A stretch of 64,000 nt of DNA from assembly GCF_022829445.1 (NCBI RefSeq), contig NZ_JAKSXY010000059.1, forward strand, positions 1 to 64,000, given 5' to 3'. The DNA comes from Methylobacterium sp. J-068 (GTDB lineage Bacteria > Pseudomonadota > Alphaproteobacteria > Rhizobiales > Beijerinckiaceae). Below are positions 24,453 to 33,519 of this stretch, piece by piece. The notes beneath the pieces were generated by a model. The model ran no database searches, was not told the DNA's origin, and saw nothing but the letters and a program-made list of their open reading frames with translations. Position 1 is the first letter of the stretch. Each line of letters opens with the position of its first letter. Both the position numbers and the translations under genes were made by a program.

Positions 24453-25970
24453 ATGCCTACCGCAACAACGCCCCACGATGTCGTCATCGCCGGCGCAGGT
24501 CCCGTCGGCCTGTTCCTCGCCTGCGAGCTGTCACTGGCCGGCTGCTCGGTCGTGGTCCTCGAACGGGCAAGCGACCCGTCCTCGCCGTTGAAGCATGCCC
24601 CGTTCGGAATTCGGGGCCTGTCCGTCCCCACCATCGAGAGCCTCGACCGCCGCGGTCTCCTGGATGCCATCAAGGATCGCGCATCCGCCCCCGGTGCGCC
24701 GGGAACGGCGCACTGGATGGGGCAGCGGCGTCGACCGGGCGGTCACTTCGCCGGCATCCAGTTCCACCACGACCGGATCGACACCGCGCGCTGGCCGCAC
24801 CGCCTGTCCGGACCCGTCGACACCATGGCGACGGAGATGGCGAGCATCGAAGCCGTCCTGAGGGTCCGTGCGGACGCCTCGGGCGTCAGGATCCTGTGGG
24901 GCCATGGCGTCGAGGGCTTCGAGCAATCGGATGAAGACGTCGTCGTGCGGGCCGGCGGCGAGGCGTTCCGGGGCCGCTGGCTCGTCGGCTGCGACGGTGC
25001 GCGCAGCGTGGTCCGCAAGGTGGCGGGAATCGGCTTCAGCGGCACCGATCCCGAGTTCACCGGCTACTCGATGGTGGCCGAGCTGGCCGACCCTGCCATG
25101 CTCAAGCCCGGTCGGCAGCACACGGCGGAGGGCATGTACATGTTCACACCGCCCGGCACCCTCGCGATGGCCGACTTTGACGGCGGCGCCTTCCATCGCT
25201 CCGCCTCGGTCACCCGCGACCATGTCGAGGCGGTGCTGCGCCGGATCTCCGGGACCGACGTCACGGTGACGGCGCTCGACCTCGCGACCACCTGGACCGA
25301 CCGCGCCCATCAGGCGAGCGCGTATCGCGAGGGCCGTGTCCTGTTGGCCGGCGACGCCGCGCACATCCATTCGCCGCTGGGCGGCCAGGGTCTCAACCTC
25401 GGAATCGGCGATGCGATGAACCTCGGCTGGAAGCTCGCGGCCACGATCCGCGGCGACGCACCGGCCGGCCTGCTCGATAGCTACGAGCGAGAACGGCACC
25501 CGGTCGGCGCGCGCGTCCTCGACTGGTCGCGGGCCCAGGTCGCGCTGATGCGGCCGAGCCGGAGTTCGCGCGCGCTCGAAGCCATCGTCCGGGACCTCGT
25601 CGAGACGCGCGATGGTGCCACCTACTTCGCCGAGCGCGTGTGGGGCGTTTCGCTCCGCCACGATCTCGGCGAGGATCACCCGTTGGTCGGACGCAGCGTT
25701 CCCGATTTCGCGCTGAGTGACGGGCGGCGGATCGGCACCCTGATGCGCGACGGCAGGGGCTTGCTCCTGGATTTCGATCAGGAGCCGTCGCTCCGGGCGC
25801 TCGCGAACCGTCATGCCGAGCGGATCGACTATGTGGCGGGCCGCGTGCCGGACCGGCTGGGCTTGCACGCCGTGCTCGTGCGGCCCGACGGGACCGTCGC
25901 CTGGGCTAGCGACGGCGGGCTCGACGAGGGAGCCCTCAGCCAGGCCATGAAACGTTGGTTCGGCGGCTGA
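24453..25970 (+). CDS. FAD-dependent aromatic monooxygenase (PheA/TfdB type)
   Basis: This 505-residue flavoprotein belongs to the class A hydroxylases that use NAD(P)H and O2 to hydroxylate aromatic or polyketide substrates. FAD-binding GAGPVGLFLACELSLAG lies at residues 14-30, the DG motif is GRWLVGCDGARSVVRK, the ribityl-binding motif is GDAAHIHSPLGGQGLNLGIGDAMNLGWKLA, and a thioredoxin-like C-terminal domain (DFALSDGRRIGTLM onward) is present as in phenol hydroxylase-like members. GCAGGAGCC precedes ATG at 24453. It stands with no obvious pathway partners, so the substrate is unknown. Confidence 0.92.
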   Translation: MPTATTPHDVVIAGAGPVGLFLACELSLAGCSVVVLERASDPSSPLKHAPFGIRGLSVPTIESLDRRGLLDAIKDRASAPGAPGTAHWMGQRRRPGGHFAGIQFHHDRIDTARWPHRLSGPVDTMATEMASIEAVLRVRADASGVRILWGHGVEGFEQSDEDVVVRAGGEAFRGRWLVGCDGARSVVRKVAGIGFSGTDPEFTGYSMVAELADPAMLKPGRQHTAEGMYMFTPPGTLAMADFDGGAFHRSASVTRDHVEAVLRRISGTDVTVTALDLATTWTDRAHQASAYREGRVLLAGDAAHIHSPLGGQGLNLGIGDAMNLGWKLAATIRGDAPAGLLDSYERERHPVGARVLDWSRAQVALMRPSRSSRALEAIVRDLVETRDGATYFAERVWGVSLRHDLGEDHPLVGRSVPDFALSDGRRIGTLMRDGRGLLLDFDQEPSLRALANRHAERIDYVAGRVPDRLGLHAVLVRPDGTVAWASDGGLDEGALSQAMKRWFGG

Positions 25971-26040
25971 GGCGGCTTATGTCCACCCGTTTCCGGCGGG
26001 GGACGTGCGTGGCATTCGGCACCCAAAGCGGAGGAGACGC

Positions 26041-26859
26041 ATGACCGAGACTTCCGAGGTCGTCCACGTCGCATGGGGCGTGAGCCGGGCGGAGAGCGTC
26101 CGGGACGCGCTGCGGTCGGAGGGCTGCACGGAGCGCGTGATCGCGCTGTCCAGTGCCCTGCACGTCGGTCCCATCGACCACCTGCATTCCGGCGCGCGCC
26201 GAGCGTGGGCCCATGCGAACCTTCGCGACGACGACCCTGACTGGGACTGGCACGAACCGGAGGCGCCCTGGACGGAGGCCACGTCGCCTGCCGTTTACCC
26301 GGTCTACTGGGTCTGCCTGTCCGACGCGGGCGAGCACGCGAGCTACCTCGCGTTCGCCTCTCGCATGGCCGGCCGGCCCTTCGACATCGTCGACGCGACC
26401 GGGCTCGACGTCACGACGGTCGGCGGCGTCTCGCCGGTCTGGTCCCTCGGCCTGCTGCGGCCCGAAGACATCGTCGCGTCCGGCCTCCAGGCGAAACGGC
26501 GCACGGTCTCGACCGCGGAGGGCGAGGCGGCCTCGGCGGCCTGGTCGCGGTTGCGCCGGGAGAACGCGCCGCTCCGCGTCGTCCGCGACGGTCGCCTGAT
26601 GTCGGCCCCCCTGACGCACTTCGACCCCGTCCTGACGGGGCTGGCCACGCCGGGCTGGGAGTTGGTCATCAAGCTGATCGGCCGCGCCATCAACCACCTG
26701 AACTCCGAGGTCGACCCGCCTGGGCAGGGCACCGGCGACGAATTGCTGTTCACCCGCGTCCTCGCCCTCGGGCAGGCGGGCGCCCTTGAGGTCCGGGGCG
26801 CGGGACCGGGCATGCGCGCGTTCGAGGTCCGCCTCCCTGCCAGCCCGGTCTCGCCATAA
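26041..26859 (+). CDS. DUF1835/DUF3658 domain protein
   Basis: This 272-residue protein has an N-terminal DUF1835-like domain (residues about 1-115: VVHVAWGVSRAESVRDALRSEGCTERVIALSSALHVGPID) and a C-terminal DUF3658-like region (WSRLRRENAPLRVVRDGRLMSAPLTHFD). Such proteins occur in many soil and plant-associated bacteria; no function is established. GGAGGAGACGC precedes ATG at 26041. It lies 70 bases behind the monooxygenase and could be co-transcribed. Confidence 0.85.
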   Translation: MTETSEVVHVAWGVSRAESVRDALRSEGCTERVIALSSALHVGPIDHLHSGARRAWAHANLRDDDPDWDWHEPEAPWTEATSPAVYPVYWVCLSDAGEHASYLAFASRMAGRPFDIVDATGLDVTTVGGVSPVWSLGLLRPEDIVASGLQAKRRTVSTAEGEAASAAWSRLRRENAPLRVVRDGRLMSAPLTHFDPVLTGLATPGWELVIKLIGRAINHLNSEVDPPGQGTGDELLFTRVLALGQAGALEVRGAGPGMRAFEVRLPASPVSP

Positions 26860-26891
26860 GAGTGTTGGGGACGCATTGCCGGGCGTTCGAG

Positions 26892-27323
26892 TTACGAAGC
26901 CCGCCACAGCAGGCTCAGCCCGGAGATCAGCGGCAGCCCGTCCACCACGTATCGGAACGTCTCCGGGGCAAGGCGCAGCACGAACGGCTTGGCCACGAAC
27001 GCGCCGACCATCAGCGAGGCGCCAACGACGAGCGCCCTGGTGACGACCTCGACCGGCAGTGCCCCGGAGCCGCCGACGGTCACCGACTTCGTGGCATAGA
27101 CGGCGAGCGAGGCGGCGGCCTCCGTGCCGATGAACGCGCCCCCGGTCAGGCCGTAGCCCAGGAAGAACGGCACGTCGGCCGAACCCGTGGCGGCGACGCT
27201 TCCGGTGAGGAACCCGATGACGGCCCCGGCGGCGGCGAGGTGGGGCAGCCTCAGGCGGACGAGGTTGGCCGCCATCCAGTGCCGCGCCGGGATCATCGCC
27301 AGCAGGAACGTCCCCATCGCCAT
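26892..27323 (-). pseudogene. Truncated TauE/SafE-family permease (C-terminal half)
   Basis: The frame encodes the second repeat of a sulfite exporter TauE/SafE permease: GFLTGSVAATGSADVPFFLGYGLTGGAFIGTEAAASLAVYATKSV followed by three further hydrophobic helices. Intact members have about 250 residues with two such halves; only the C-terminal half is present here, and no ribosome site precedes ATG 27323 (an ATG at 27416 lies across the divergent gene's own start). The gene has lost its 5' half and is probably non-functional. Confidence 0.65.
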
Positions 27324-27414
27324 GTCGCGGAGACTATCGAGGCATCGTGTCTTCCGAAACCGGTCGACGCGATGCAATCTCAAGCCGCCACCGAACGGAA
27401 TTTTGGAGTCGGTC

Positions 27415-28056
27415 ATGGGGGATCACGGTTGCGAAGCCTTCGCCGCCGCTGCGCTCGTCGCCGCCACCGTCGTCGCGACGCCGGCGCCAGCGGCGAGCTT
27501 CGATTGCGCCAAGGCCGCGTCGAGGACGGAGCGCCTGATCTGCTCCAACCCCGCCCTCGGCGCCCGCGACGAGATCCTGTCGAAGCTCTACGGGGCGGCC
27601 CTGCGCGAGGAACCGAGCGGACCGATCAAGGCCAATCAACGGGAATGGCTCGTAAAGGCAGACACATGTGGGACCGCCGCATGCCTCGGCGACGCGTATG
27701 ACGAACGGATCGAAAGGCTCCTGCGCACCAAGGGCGGCAACGGCGCGGCCACCCATTTCTTCACCGAGGAACCCAAGGGAAACAGCGGCACGCTGGACGT
27801 GGTCGGTCCGATCCATGGCTTCGCCTACGTCTCGCTGGTCTCGACCTATGTCGGGCCCGGTGGGGTGGAGAACGGCGACGTCAACACCATCGGTACCGGG
27901 GGCTTTCTCGATCTGCGCCGGGGAAAGGCCGAGTTCACGGATCGTGGCTGCATCGTCTCGGTCCATCCCGAGGGCCGCGACGCGTGGCAGGTCGATCAGC
28001 GCGGGACCTGCGATCTGCCCTCCGGGACCGTATACGCCGGCACCTACCGGCCCTGA
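27415..28056 (+). CDS. Secreted LprI-like (DUF1311) protein
   Basis: This 213-residue protein has a signal peptide (residues 1-27 ending APAAS) and an N-terminal LprI/DUF1311 domain: FDCAKAASRTERLICSNPALGARDEILSKLYGAAL and the Cys pair near KADTCGTAACLGDAYDERIERL. The domain occurs in lysozyme-inhibitor LprI and many envelope proteins. The C-terminal half is Gly/Asp-rich and unassigned. ATG at 27415 has GGAG 9 bases upstream. The divergent neighbour is a broken permease. Confidence 0.8.
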   Translation: MGDHGCEAFAAAALVAATVVATPAPAASFDCAKAASRTERLICSNPALGARDEILSKLYGAALREEPSGPIKANQREWLVKADTCGTAACLGDAYDERIERLLRTKGGNGAATHFFTEEPKGNSGTLDVVGPIHGFAYVSLVSTYVGPGGVENGDVNTIGTGGFLDLRRGKAEFTDRGCIVSVHPEGRDAWQVDQRGTCDLPSGTVYAGTYRP

Positions 28057-28130
28057 GGATCGGCGGAGTGCGAAAGGGCGACGTTTCTTCCGGAACGGGT
28101 CACCGGCCCCGCCCGCGCGGAGTTGACCTC

Positions 28131-28745
28131 ATGCATCATCGGTCGGTCGCAGCACTTGTCATGGTTGCCGCATTCGCGCGCCAGCCCGCCTCGGCGGAGC
28201 GGTGCCCGACGGCCGCCGACATGCCCAAGGGCGTCACCCTGCGCCAGGGGAATTCCACCATTCATATCAAAGCGACCGGCGAGCACGAGATCAGGACCGA
28301 GACCACCACGAAAGGCGTCGGCACCTTTGTGGACACGACCTACGACGGCCTCGTCCCCATCGGTTCCGGGCAGGTGCTGGCGGACGGCGACACGACCCGC
28401 AGGTTCGTCTACCCGACGGACTACCGCACCTTCCGCCCCGAGCCGGGCCAGAGCTTCACCTACGACACCGTCTACTGGACTGGGGGCTGGTTCTTCGGGG
28501 TCGAGAGCACCGACACGACCAACCTGAAGGTCGTCGGGCGCGACACCGTCCGGATCGGTGACTGCAGCTATTCGACTGTCGTGATCGAGAAGATCGTCGC
28601 CGAGGGCATGCGCGGTATCATGAGCGACCAGGTGCCAGAGCCGAGACTCTTTCGGCTGCAGTTCAGTCCCGATCTCCGCGTCGTCCTCTACAGCCATCGG
28701 GCGATTCTGACACCGATTGTTCCCGACAGCTTCACCGCCGACTGA
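28131..28745 (+). CDS. Secreted hypothetical protein
   Basis: This 204-residue protein has a short signal peptide (residues 1-20, MHHRSVAALVMVAAFARQPASA). The mature part is beta-rich with a Cys pair (CPTAADMPKG and DCSYSTVVIEK) and no family I can name. GGAG precedes ATG at 28131. It follows the LprI-like gene by 74 bases in the same direction and may share its transcript. Confidence 0.75.
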   Translation: MHHRSVAALVMVAAFARQPASAERCPTAADMPKGVTLRQGNSTIHIKATGEHEIRTETTTKGVGTFVDTTYDGLVPIGSGQVLADGDTTRRFVYPTDYRTFRPEPGQSFTYDTVYWTGGWFFGVESTDTTNLKVVGRDTVRIGDCSYSTVVIEKIVAEGMRGIMSDQVPEPRLFRLQFSPDLRVVLYSHRAILTPIVPDSFTAD

Positions 28746-28836
28746 GGTCGACCTCGGCGTCACGGACCGGATCGGTTGAAGTCGAGTTTGGCTGGTCTCG
28801 ATCCGGGCGGATGGCGGGGGGACATGCCCCCGTGCC

Positions 28837-29562
28837 TCAAACCATACCGGCCGGCGATGGCTTCTCCCATTCCATGACGAGGAAGGCCGGAACGCGCCGC
28901 TGGAGGGCGGCCATCTCGGGATGTCCTCCTCGCGCCAAGGGCTCCTCGAAGTGCCGCAACTGCAATCCGGTGGCGAGCAACAGCGACATGTACGTGCTGA
29001 GGGGGCGATGCCAGTTCAGTACGCGGATGCCGCTCCAACCGACCCAATCCGAACGCTCGTCCATGTAATGGTCGATGACGAACGCGCGCGTACCCTCGGG
29101 TGTGCTTCGCCAGCCGGACGGGTTGCTGGCGCTGAAGAAGCCGTTGTGGTTCGCGATCAGGAGGTGTCCGCCGGGACGGAGAACCCGGTGCATCTCGGCC
29201 ACCGCCGCCTTCAGATCCGCGATGTCGATGAGGCTGAGGTAGGCCACGACGAGATCGAACGTGGCATCCGCGAACGGCAGCGCCTCGGCCCCGACGACGC
29301 GATAGTCGCCGTCGGGATGCAGCCTGCGCGCCTCGCGGATGAGCGATCCCGCCGGATCGATGCCGACGACGCTCGCCCCCTCGCTCGCGAGCAGGCGGCA
29401 GAACCGGCCCTCCCCGCATCCGACGTCCAGGACGTCGCCCGTCCCATGAAGCCGCGCCCGTTCGAGCATCGGCGCGTCGAGGATGAGGCGCCGCGCGAGA
29501 TCGCCACCATCGGCCTGAGTCGCGATCCAGGCCGATGCGGACTCCTCCCAGCCGTTCGTCAT
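28837..29562 (-). CDS. Class I SAM-dependent methyltransferase
   Basis: This 241-residue cytoplasmic enzyme has a Methyltransf_11 fold: motif I DVLDVGCGEGRFCRLLASEGASVVGID (about residues 43-70), acidic post-I loop IREARRL, and VEMHRVLRPGGHLLIANHNG. It would transfer a methyl group from SAM to an unknown small molecule. ATG at 29562 has CAGGAG upstream. It precedes no obvious partner; an N-terminally extended frame is open but lacks support. Confidence 0.9.
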   Translation of the reverse strand: MTNGWEESASAWIATQADGGDLARRLILDAPMLERARLHGTGDVLDVGCGEGRFCRLLASEGASVVGIDPAGSLIREARRLHPDGDYRVVGAEALPFADATFDLVVAYLSLIDIADLKAAVAEMHRVLRPGGHLLIANHNGFFSASNPSGWRSTPEGTRAFVIDHYMDERSDWVGWSGIRVLNWHRPLSTYMSLLLATGLQLRHFEEPLARGGHPEMAALQRRVPAFLVMEWEKPSPAGMV

Positions 29563-29718
29563 CGGCACATCTCCTGACCGAATGTCTCCGCCTGCCCGGC
29601 GGACGATGTCGTCTACGCGCCTGCGAGGACGGGGCTCCGATCCCGCAAAGCAGTGGCGTCGCGGATCGACATGGCCCGGCACGCGCTCCCCGTGCGGGTG
29701 CGAGAGGATGAATCGGCG

Positions 29719-30069
29719 TCATGCCTCTCCATCCCTGCCGCGTCGCGCCCGTGGCTTCGGGGCGGCGAGACGATGGGCTGCCGCCAGAGCCGACAGAAGG
29801 GTCGCCTCGTCGACGACCCTCAGATCGCACCGCGTTGCGCCCATCCTGCCCCAGCCGCCTGGGACGGGGCTGAACGCCTCGGGAACCTGTTCGCAGAAGA
29901 ATTCGCGATGGTCCGGGTCGAACATCAGGTTGAGGTCGCGGCCGGCCTCGTCCAGCGTCGCGAAGGTCTTGCGCGGCGTCCGGAAGGCCGTCCGATGGAA
30001 ATGCGGAGCCGACGTCACGGACGCCAGGGTGGCGATGAGCGCCTTCACGCGTGCGATCTCGACGCCCAT
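29719..30069 (-). CDS. MmcQ/YjbR-family protein
   Basis: This 116-residue protein matches the MmcQ/YjbR double-wing family: IATLASVTSAPHFHRTAFRTPRKTFATLDEAGRDLNLMFDPDHREFF and GWGRMGATRCDL. Members are often annotated as DNA-binding but their role is unknown. An AAGGGGGG site precedes ATG at 30069. It starts 18 bases after the glyoxalase gene stop, so the two form an operon. Confidence 0.9.
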   Translation of the reverse strand: MGVEIARVKALIATLASVTSAPHFHRTAFRTPRKTFATLDEAGRDLNLMFDPDHREFFCEQVPEAFSPVPGGWGRMGATRCDLRVVDEATLLSALAAAHRLAAPKPRARRGRDGEA

Positions 30070-30087
30070 CGCCCCCCCTTCATCCTC

Positions 30088-30660
30088 TCAATCGACAGCG
30101 GATCGGGCCGGCCTCTGCCCGCCCCCCTCGTCGCGAGGCTGGCAGAACCGCAGGCGGTTGCCGAAGGGGTCGGCGACCTCCAGCACGTCGCCCCAGGGGG
30201 CCTGCTCGATGCCGGGGCGGGCATAGCCGTAGCGCTTGTCCGTCAGCTCCCGGTGGAAGGCGTGGACGCCCCGCATCCGCACGAACACGGTCGAGCCGGG
30301 GCTGGCGTCGCCGTGGTGCTCGGACAGGTGCAGCCGCAGGCCGGCACGGGCGACCTCCATGTAAAGCGGCAGGCCCGGCTCGAAGCGGTGCTCGAAGCCG
30401 GGCGCGAAGCCGAGGAAGCCGCAATAGAACTCGCGCGCCTTGGCCTCGTCGAAGATGCGCAGGATCGGCACCGCCTCCAGGAAGCGGATGCCGTCATCCG
30501 CATTTCGTTCGAGGGCGGCGCAGGCGGTGTTCCAATCCTCGTGGCCGAGGCTGGCGGCGACGAGTTCGAGGGCGGTCGCGTGCGGGACGGAAAGGTCGCG
30601 CGCGGCCAGCGAGGCGCGCAGCCGCTTGGCCATGGCCTTGGCTTGGTCGACGGTCGTCAT
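30088..30660 (-). CDS. Glyoxalase/bleomycin-resistance superfamily protein
   Basis: This 190-residue protein has an N-terminal helical domain (residues about 1-58, a glyoxalase-associated module with ALELVAASLGHEDWNTACAAL) followed by a VOC fold (VPILRIFDEAKAREFYCGFLGFAPGFEHRF ... GDVLEVADPFGNRLRFCQP). The layout is that of bacterial glyoxalase-superfamily proteins, which bind or transform small electrophiles or antibiotics. It is the first gene of a unit with the MmcQ protein. Confidence 0.88.
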   Translation of the reverse strand: MTTVDQAKAMAKRLRASLAARDLSVPHATALELVAASLGHEDWNTACAALERNADDGIRFLEAVPILRIFDEAKAREFYCGFLGFAPGFEHRFEPGLPLYMEVARAGLRLHLSEHHGDASPGSTVFVRMRGVHAFHRELTDKRYGYARPGIEQAPWGDVLEVADPFGNRLRFCQPRDEGGGQRPARSAVD

Positions 30661-30856
30661 GGTGCTCTCCCATGCCGGTGTCGGATCGTCGGTGCCCGCA
30701 TTGCCGACCCGACGCCGGTCAGGGGTACGGGTGGGGGTGGTCGTCCGTCATGCTTTCACCATCCCGTTCCCAGGGCGAGCGGCAGGCAGCATCGGCCTGG
30801 CGGCAGGCTATCCTGACCTGGACCCGGATGCCAAGCCAGCCGTGCGTCTCGGCCCC

Positions 30857-31552
30857 TCAAGATCCCGTGTCGGAGGCGATGTCTCGAAAGGATCCGCCCG
30901 CCACGAGGCGCAGGAGGCCGGCCGACCCGCCATGGGCGTCGAGCCACCGGCTGACCTTGCAGGCAGCTTTGGCATAGAGCCCGGCGCTGTCCGCGGTCTC
31001 GATCCAGGCGGCGCGGGAAGCCGGCATGTCGCCATCGGGTTCCGCCCGGCAGCGTTCGGGACCGGGGCTGAGGTAGCGCGGGTCGTCCGAGACCACCACC
31101 GCCAGCCCCTCGTCGAACCATTGGGGCACCGAGCGTGACAGCGTGGCGATCAGGCCGATGCGCCGGTGGAGCTCGGCATGGGCGAGTTCGTGAGCCGCGA
31201 TGACGACATCGGCGCCGCGCGGCGACAGGATCAGCGCCTGGTCGAGGAGCGCGATGCCGCGCGAGCCGCCGCCGAGGGGACGGTAGCAGGCGTCGGTGCC
31301 GCAGATCAGGATGCGCGGGCCGGATCGCAAATCCCCGTAGAAGGCTCGGACCCGCGCCCGGGCGGCCTCGACCGTGGCCTTCGCCGCCTCCCGACGATCC
31401 GGCGGCATGCCGCGCTCGACATAGAGGCCGTCCTCGACTTCGGTGAAGCCGTAGCAGGACGGGCACCCTGCCGCGGCGGCCGCCGGGTAGGCGAAATGGA
31501 TCAGGGCCACGGCCGCGGCACCGAGGATGAGCGCGAGTACGACGGACCTCAT
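30857..31552 (-). CDS. Exported HExxH metallopeptidase-like protein
   Basis: This 231-residue protein has a signal/TM segment (residues 1-28), then a mature domain with CPSCYGFTEVEDGLYVERGMP, ILICGTDACYRPLGG and the zinc-binding HELAHAELHRRIG near residue 121, followed by WFDEGLAVVVSDD, a gluzincin-type glutamate region. This resembles a small secreted M1/M48-adjacent peptidase. ATG at 31552 has AAGGAGG 5 bases upstream. It is divergent from the nucleotidyltransferase gene. Substrate and pathway are unknown. Confidence 0.75.
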   Translation of the reverse strand: MRSVVLALILGAAAVALIHFAYPAAAAAGCPSCYGFTEVEDGLYVERGMPPDRREAAKATVEAARARVRAFYGDLRSGPRILICGTDACYRPLGGGSRGIALLDQALILSPRGADVVIAAHELAHAELHRRIGLIATLSRSVPQWFDEGLAVVVSDDPRYLSPGPERCRAEPDGDMPASRAAWIETADSAGLYAKAACKVSRWLDAHGGSAGLLRLVAGGSFRDIASDTGS

Positions 31553-31774
31553 GCAGCCTCCTTGCGGCTCCAGACCGCGTTCGAACCCGGTGCGAGAGGG
31601 ATCTGGCCCGTCGCATTGGGTCGCGCCACCCGGCAGGCATCCTCGACCTTCGGTGCTCGCGCGGATGTGACCCCGCGCAGCCGGCTCCCCCGGACTTGCC
31701 GGCTTGAACCGGTGCGCCCGGCAGGCTGAGGTCGCTGGCCGATCACGTCGCCCGCCATCCCAGGAGTGCACGCC

Positions 31775-32599
31775 GTGAGCCAAGCGGTCCCGCTTCCGAA
31801 CCCCGTCGCCTCGGTCGTCGCCGACTACAGGCGGCGCCTGGACGCCGAGGGGATGCCGGTCCTCCAGGGCCTGTACCTCGTCGGATCGGTCGCGCTCGAC
31901 GACTTCCGGCCCGGGGCGAGCGACATCGACTTCGTCGCGGTGCTGGACCGTGAGCCGGCCACGCGAGACTGCGCCGCCCTCGAACGCGTCCACGCCGGAC
32001 TGGCGGAGGCCGGCGGCGCCTGTTTCGACGGCTTCTATCTGACCGCCGAGGCGCTCGGACGGGTGCCGACGCAGTATGTGGTCCTGCCGTTCAGCCTGGA
32101 CGGACGGTTCCGGACCGGTGAGGTCTGCCGTGAGGTCAACCCGGTCGTCTGGCGCTGCCTTGCCCGCCATGGGCGGACCGCGTTCGGCCCGCCGCCGAGC
32201 GAACTCGGCATCGCCGACGACGGCGATGCGCTGCGGACCTACCAGGTCGGGAACCTGCGGGAATACTGGCTGTCATGGATCACGCAGGCCGAGGCGGGGC
32301 TGGCCTGGAAGGCGCCCGGCGAGGATGCCAATGCCGGGGCCCTGGCCTGGGGCGTCCTCGGCGTCGCGCGCATCGCCTGTGCGTTGGAAACCGGAGGCGT
32401 CGTCTCCAAGGACGGCGGGGGCCGTCACGCCCTCGTCGCCCACCCGGCGCGTTGGCATCCCGTGATCCGCGAGGCCCTGGCTGCCCATGCCGGCGTGATG
32501 GGGCGCGTGCCGGTCGAGACGGTCCGGGAGGGGCTTGCCTACATGCGCTTCGCCATCGCGGCTGCGACGGCCGGGACTGGCAGGACCCGCGCCCCGTAG
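31775..32599 (+). CDS. Nucleotidyltransferase with DUF4111-like domain (AadA-like)
   Basis: This 274-residue protein has a Pol-beta-type nucleotidyltransferase core: YLVGSVALDDFRPGASDIDFVAVL (GS-x9-D-x-D), followed by a helical C-terminal domain like that of aminoglycoside (3'') adenylyltransferases and DUF4111 proteins. It may adenylylate an aminoglycoside or another small molecule, but resistance is not demonstrated. GTG at 31775 is chosen because AGGAG lies 9 bases upstream; GTG at 31766 is also in frame. A single, unlinked gene. Confidence 0.82.
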   Translation: MSQAVPLPNPVASVVADYRRRLDAEGMPVLQGLYLVGSVALDDFRPGASDIDFVAVLDREPATRDCAALERVHAGLAEAGGACFDGFYLTAEALGRVPTQYVVLPFSLDGRFRTGEVCREVNPVVWRCLARHGRTAFGPPPSELGIADDGDALRTYQVGNLREYWLSWITQAEAGLAWKAPGEDANAGALAWGVLGVARIACALETGGVVSKDGGGRHALVAHPARWHPVIREALAAHAGVMGRVPVETVREGLAYMRFAIAAATAGTGRTRAP

Positions 32600-32772
32600 A
32601 GGCATGTGAGTGTCGACCCACCGCTCACCGCTGGCGCTGCCCCCGAAAGTCGCCGGAGAGTCCGCGATGGCGGGGGTTGTCCGGGACGCCGTTCCGTGGA
32701 TCTCCGGATCGACTTCCGACCACGGCTCTACCGTGGCAGGCTGCGACAGCTTGAAATCGAGATGGGTGCGCC

Positions 32773-33204
32773 ATGCCTGTCCCTCGGGAATACACCCAGG
32801 CGTCTCGCGACTTCGACGGCTTCATGATCGCGGTCCGCGACGCTCTGGGTCATGCCACGACGCACCAGGCCTATTACAGCGTACTGGCTGTCCTGTTCGT
32901 CTTCCGACGGCGCGTCAGCGTTCATCACGCGATCCGCTTCGCAGACGCGCTCCCGGCCGTGCTCCGAGCCATGTTCGTATCGGAATGGGATACGCGCGGA
33001 CCGGTGCTGGCCTTCGCGAGCCGTGCGGAGCTGACGCGCGAGGCCCAGGCCTTCCGACGAGAGCATTCCTTCACGCCGGACGACGCCATCGACGTCGTGG
33101 CTCGGACCCTCCGCGAACACACCGATCCGGTCCGGTTCGACCTGGCTCTGAATGGCCTCCCGCCAGATGCGAGGGAATTCTGGGGCGTGCGGTCGGGATC
33201 ATAG
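32773..33204 (+). CDS. DUF2267 domain protein
   Basis: This 143-residue protein matches DUF2267: DFDGFMIAVRDALGHATTHQAYYSVLAVLFVFRRRVSVHHAIRFADALPAVLRAMFVSEW. These proteins are small, helical and unassigned, and are common in environmental bacteria. The ribosome site is weak. It stands alone 170 bases after the nucleotidyltransferase. Confidence 0.88.
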   Translation: MPVPREYTQASRDFDGFMIAVRDALGHATTHQAYYSVLAVLFVFRRRVSVHHAIRFADALPAVLRAMFVSEWDTRGPVLAFASRAELTREAQAFRREHSFTPDDAIDVVARTLREHTDPVRFDLALNGLPPDAREFWGVRSGS

Positions 33205-33237
33205 GACGGCTGACGTAGTCGGCGGGATGTGGGGACC

Positions 33238-33396
33238 TTACAGCAGGCCCATCGCGAGTCGATGCATCAGGTCGTCCAGCCATGCCTTCTGATGGTTTCC
33301 CCTCAGCGCAGAGACGGGACGATGCCCGATGTCCGCGAGAAGACCTCCGAGGCTGACGAGGTGGTCCCGCTTACGGCGGTCGAATCCGAACTTCAT
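33238..33396 (-). CDS. Possible small protein or gene remnant, unknown
   Basis: This minus-strand frame encodes 52 residues from ATG 33396 (MKFGFDRRKRDHLVSLGG). It stays open further upstream to about 33470, where AFWLLCGADIAS precedes the ATG. The codon use resembles real coding sequence and the residues do not look random, so it may be the end of a decayed gene or a genuine small protein. No family is recognised. Confidence 0.3.
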   Translation of the reverse strand: MKFGFDRRKRDHLVSLGGLLADIGHRPVSALRGNHQKAWLDDLMHRLAMGLL

Positions 33397-33493
33397 GCTC
33401 GCGATGTCCGCGCCGCATAGGAGCCAAAACGCTTCGTCCTGCCTTGCACACAGCTGATCACAATCGGATTCCGGCCATCAGGCTTTGACCCAC

Positions 33494-33519
33494 AAAAAAG
33501 GCGGGCTCGAAAGCCCGCC
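33494..33519 (-). terminator. Intrinsic terminator of xoxF
   Basis: On the minus strand GGCGGGCT / AGCCCGCC with a TTCG loop is followed by six T residues. It lies about 190 bases past the xoxF stop and reads in its direction. Confidence 0.85.
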
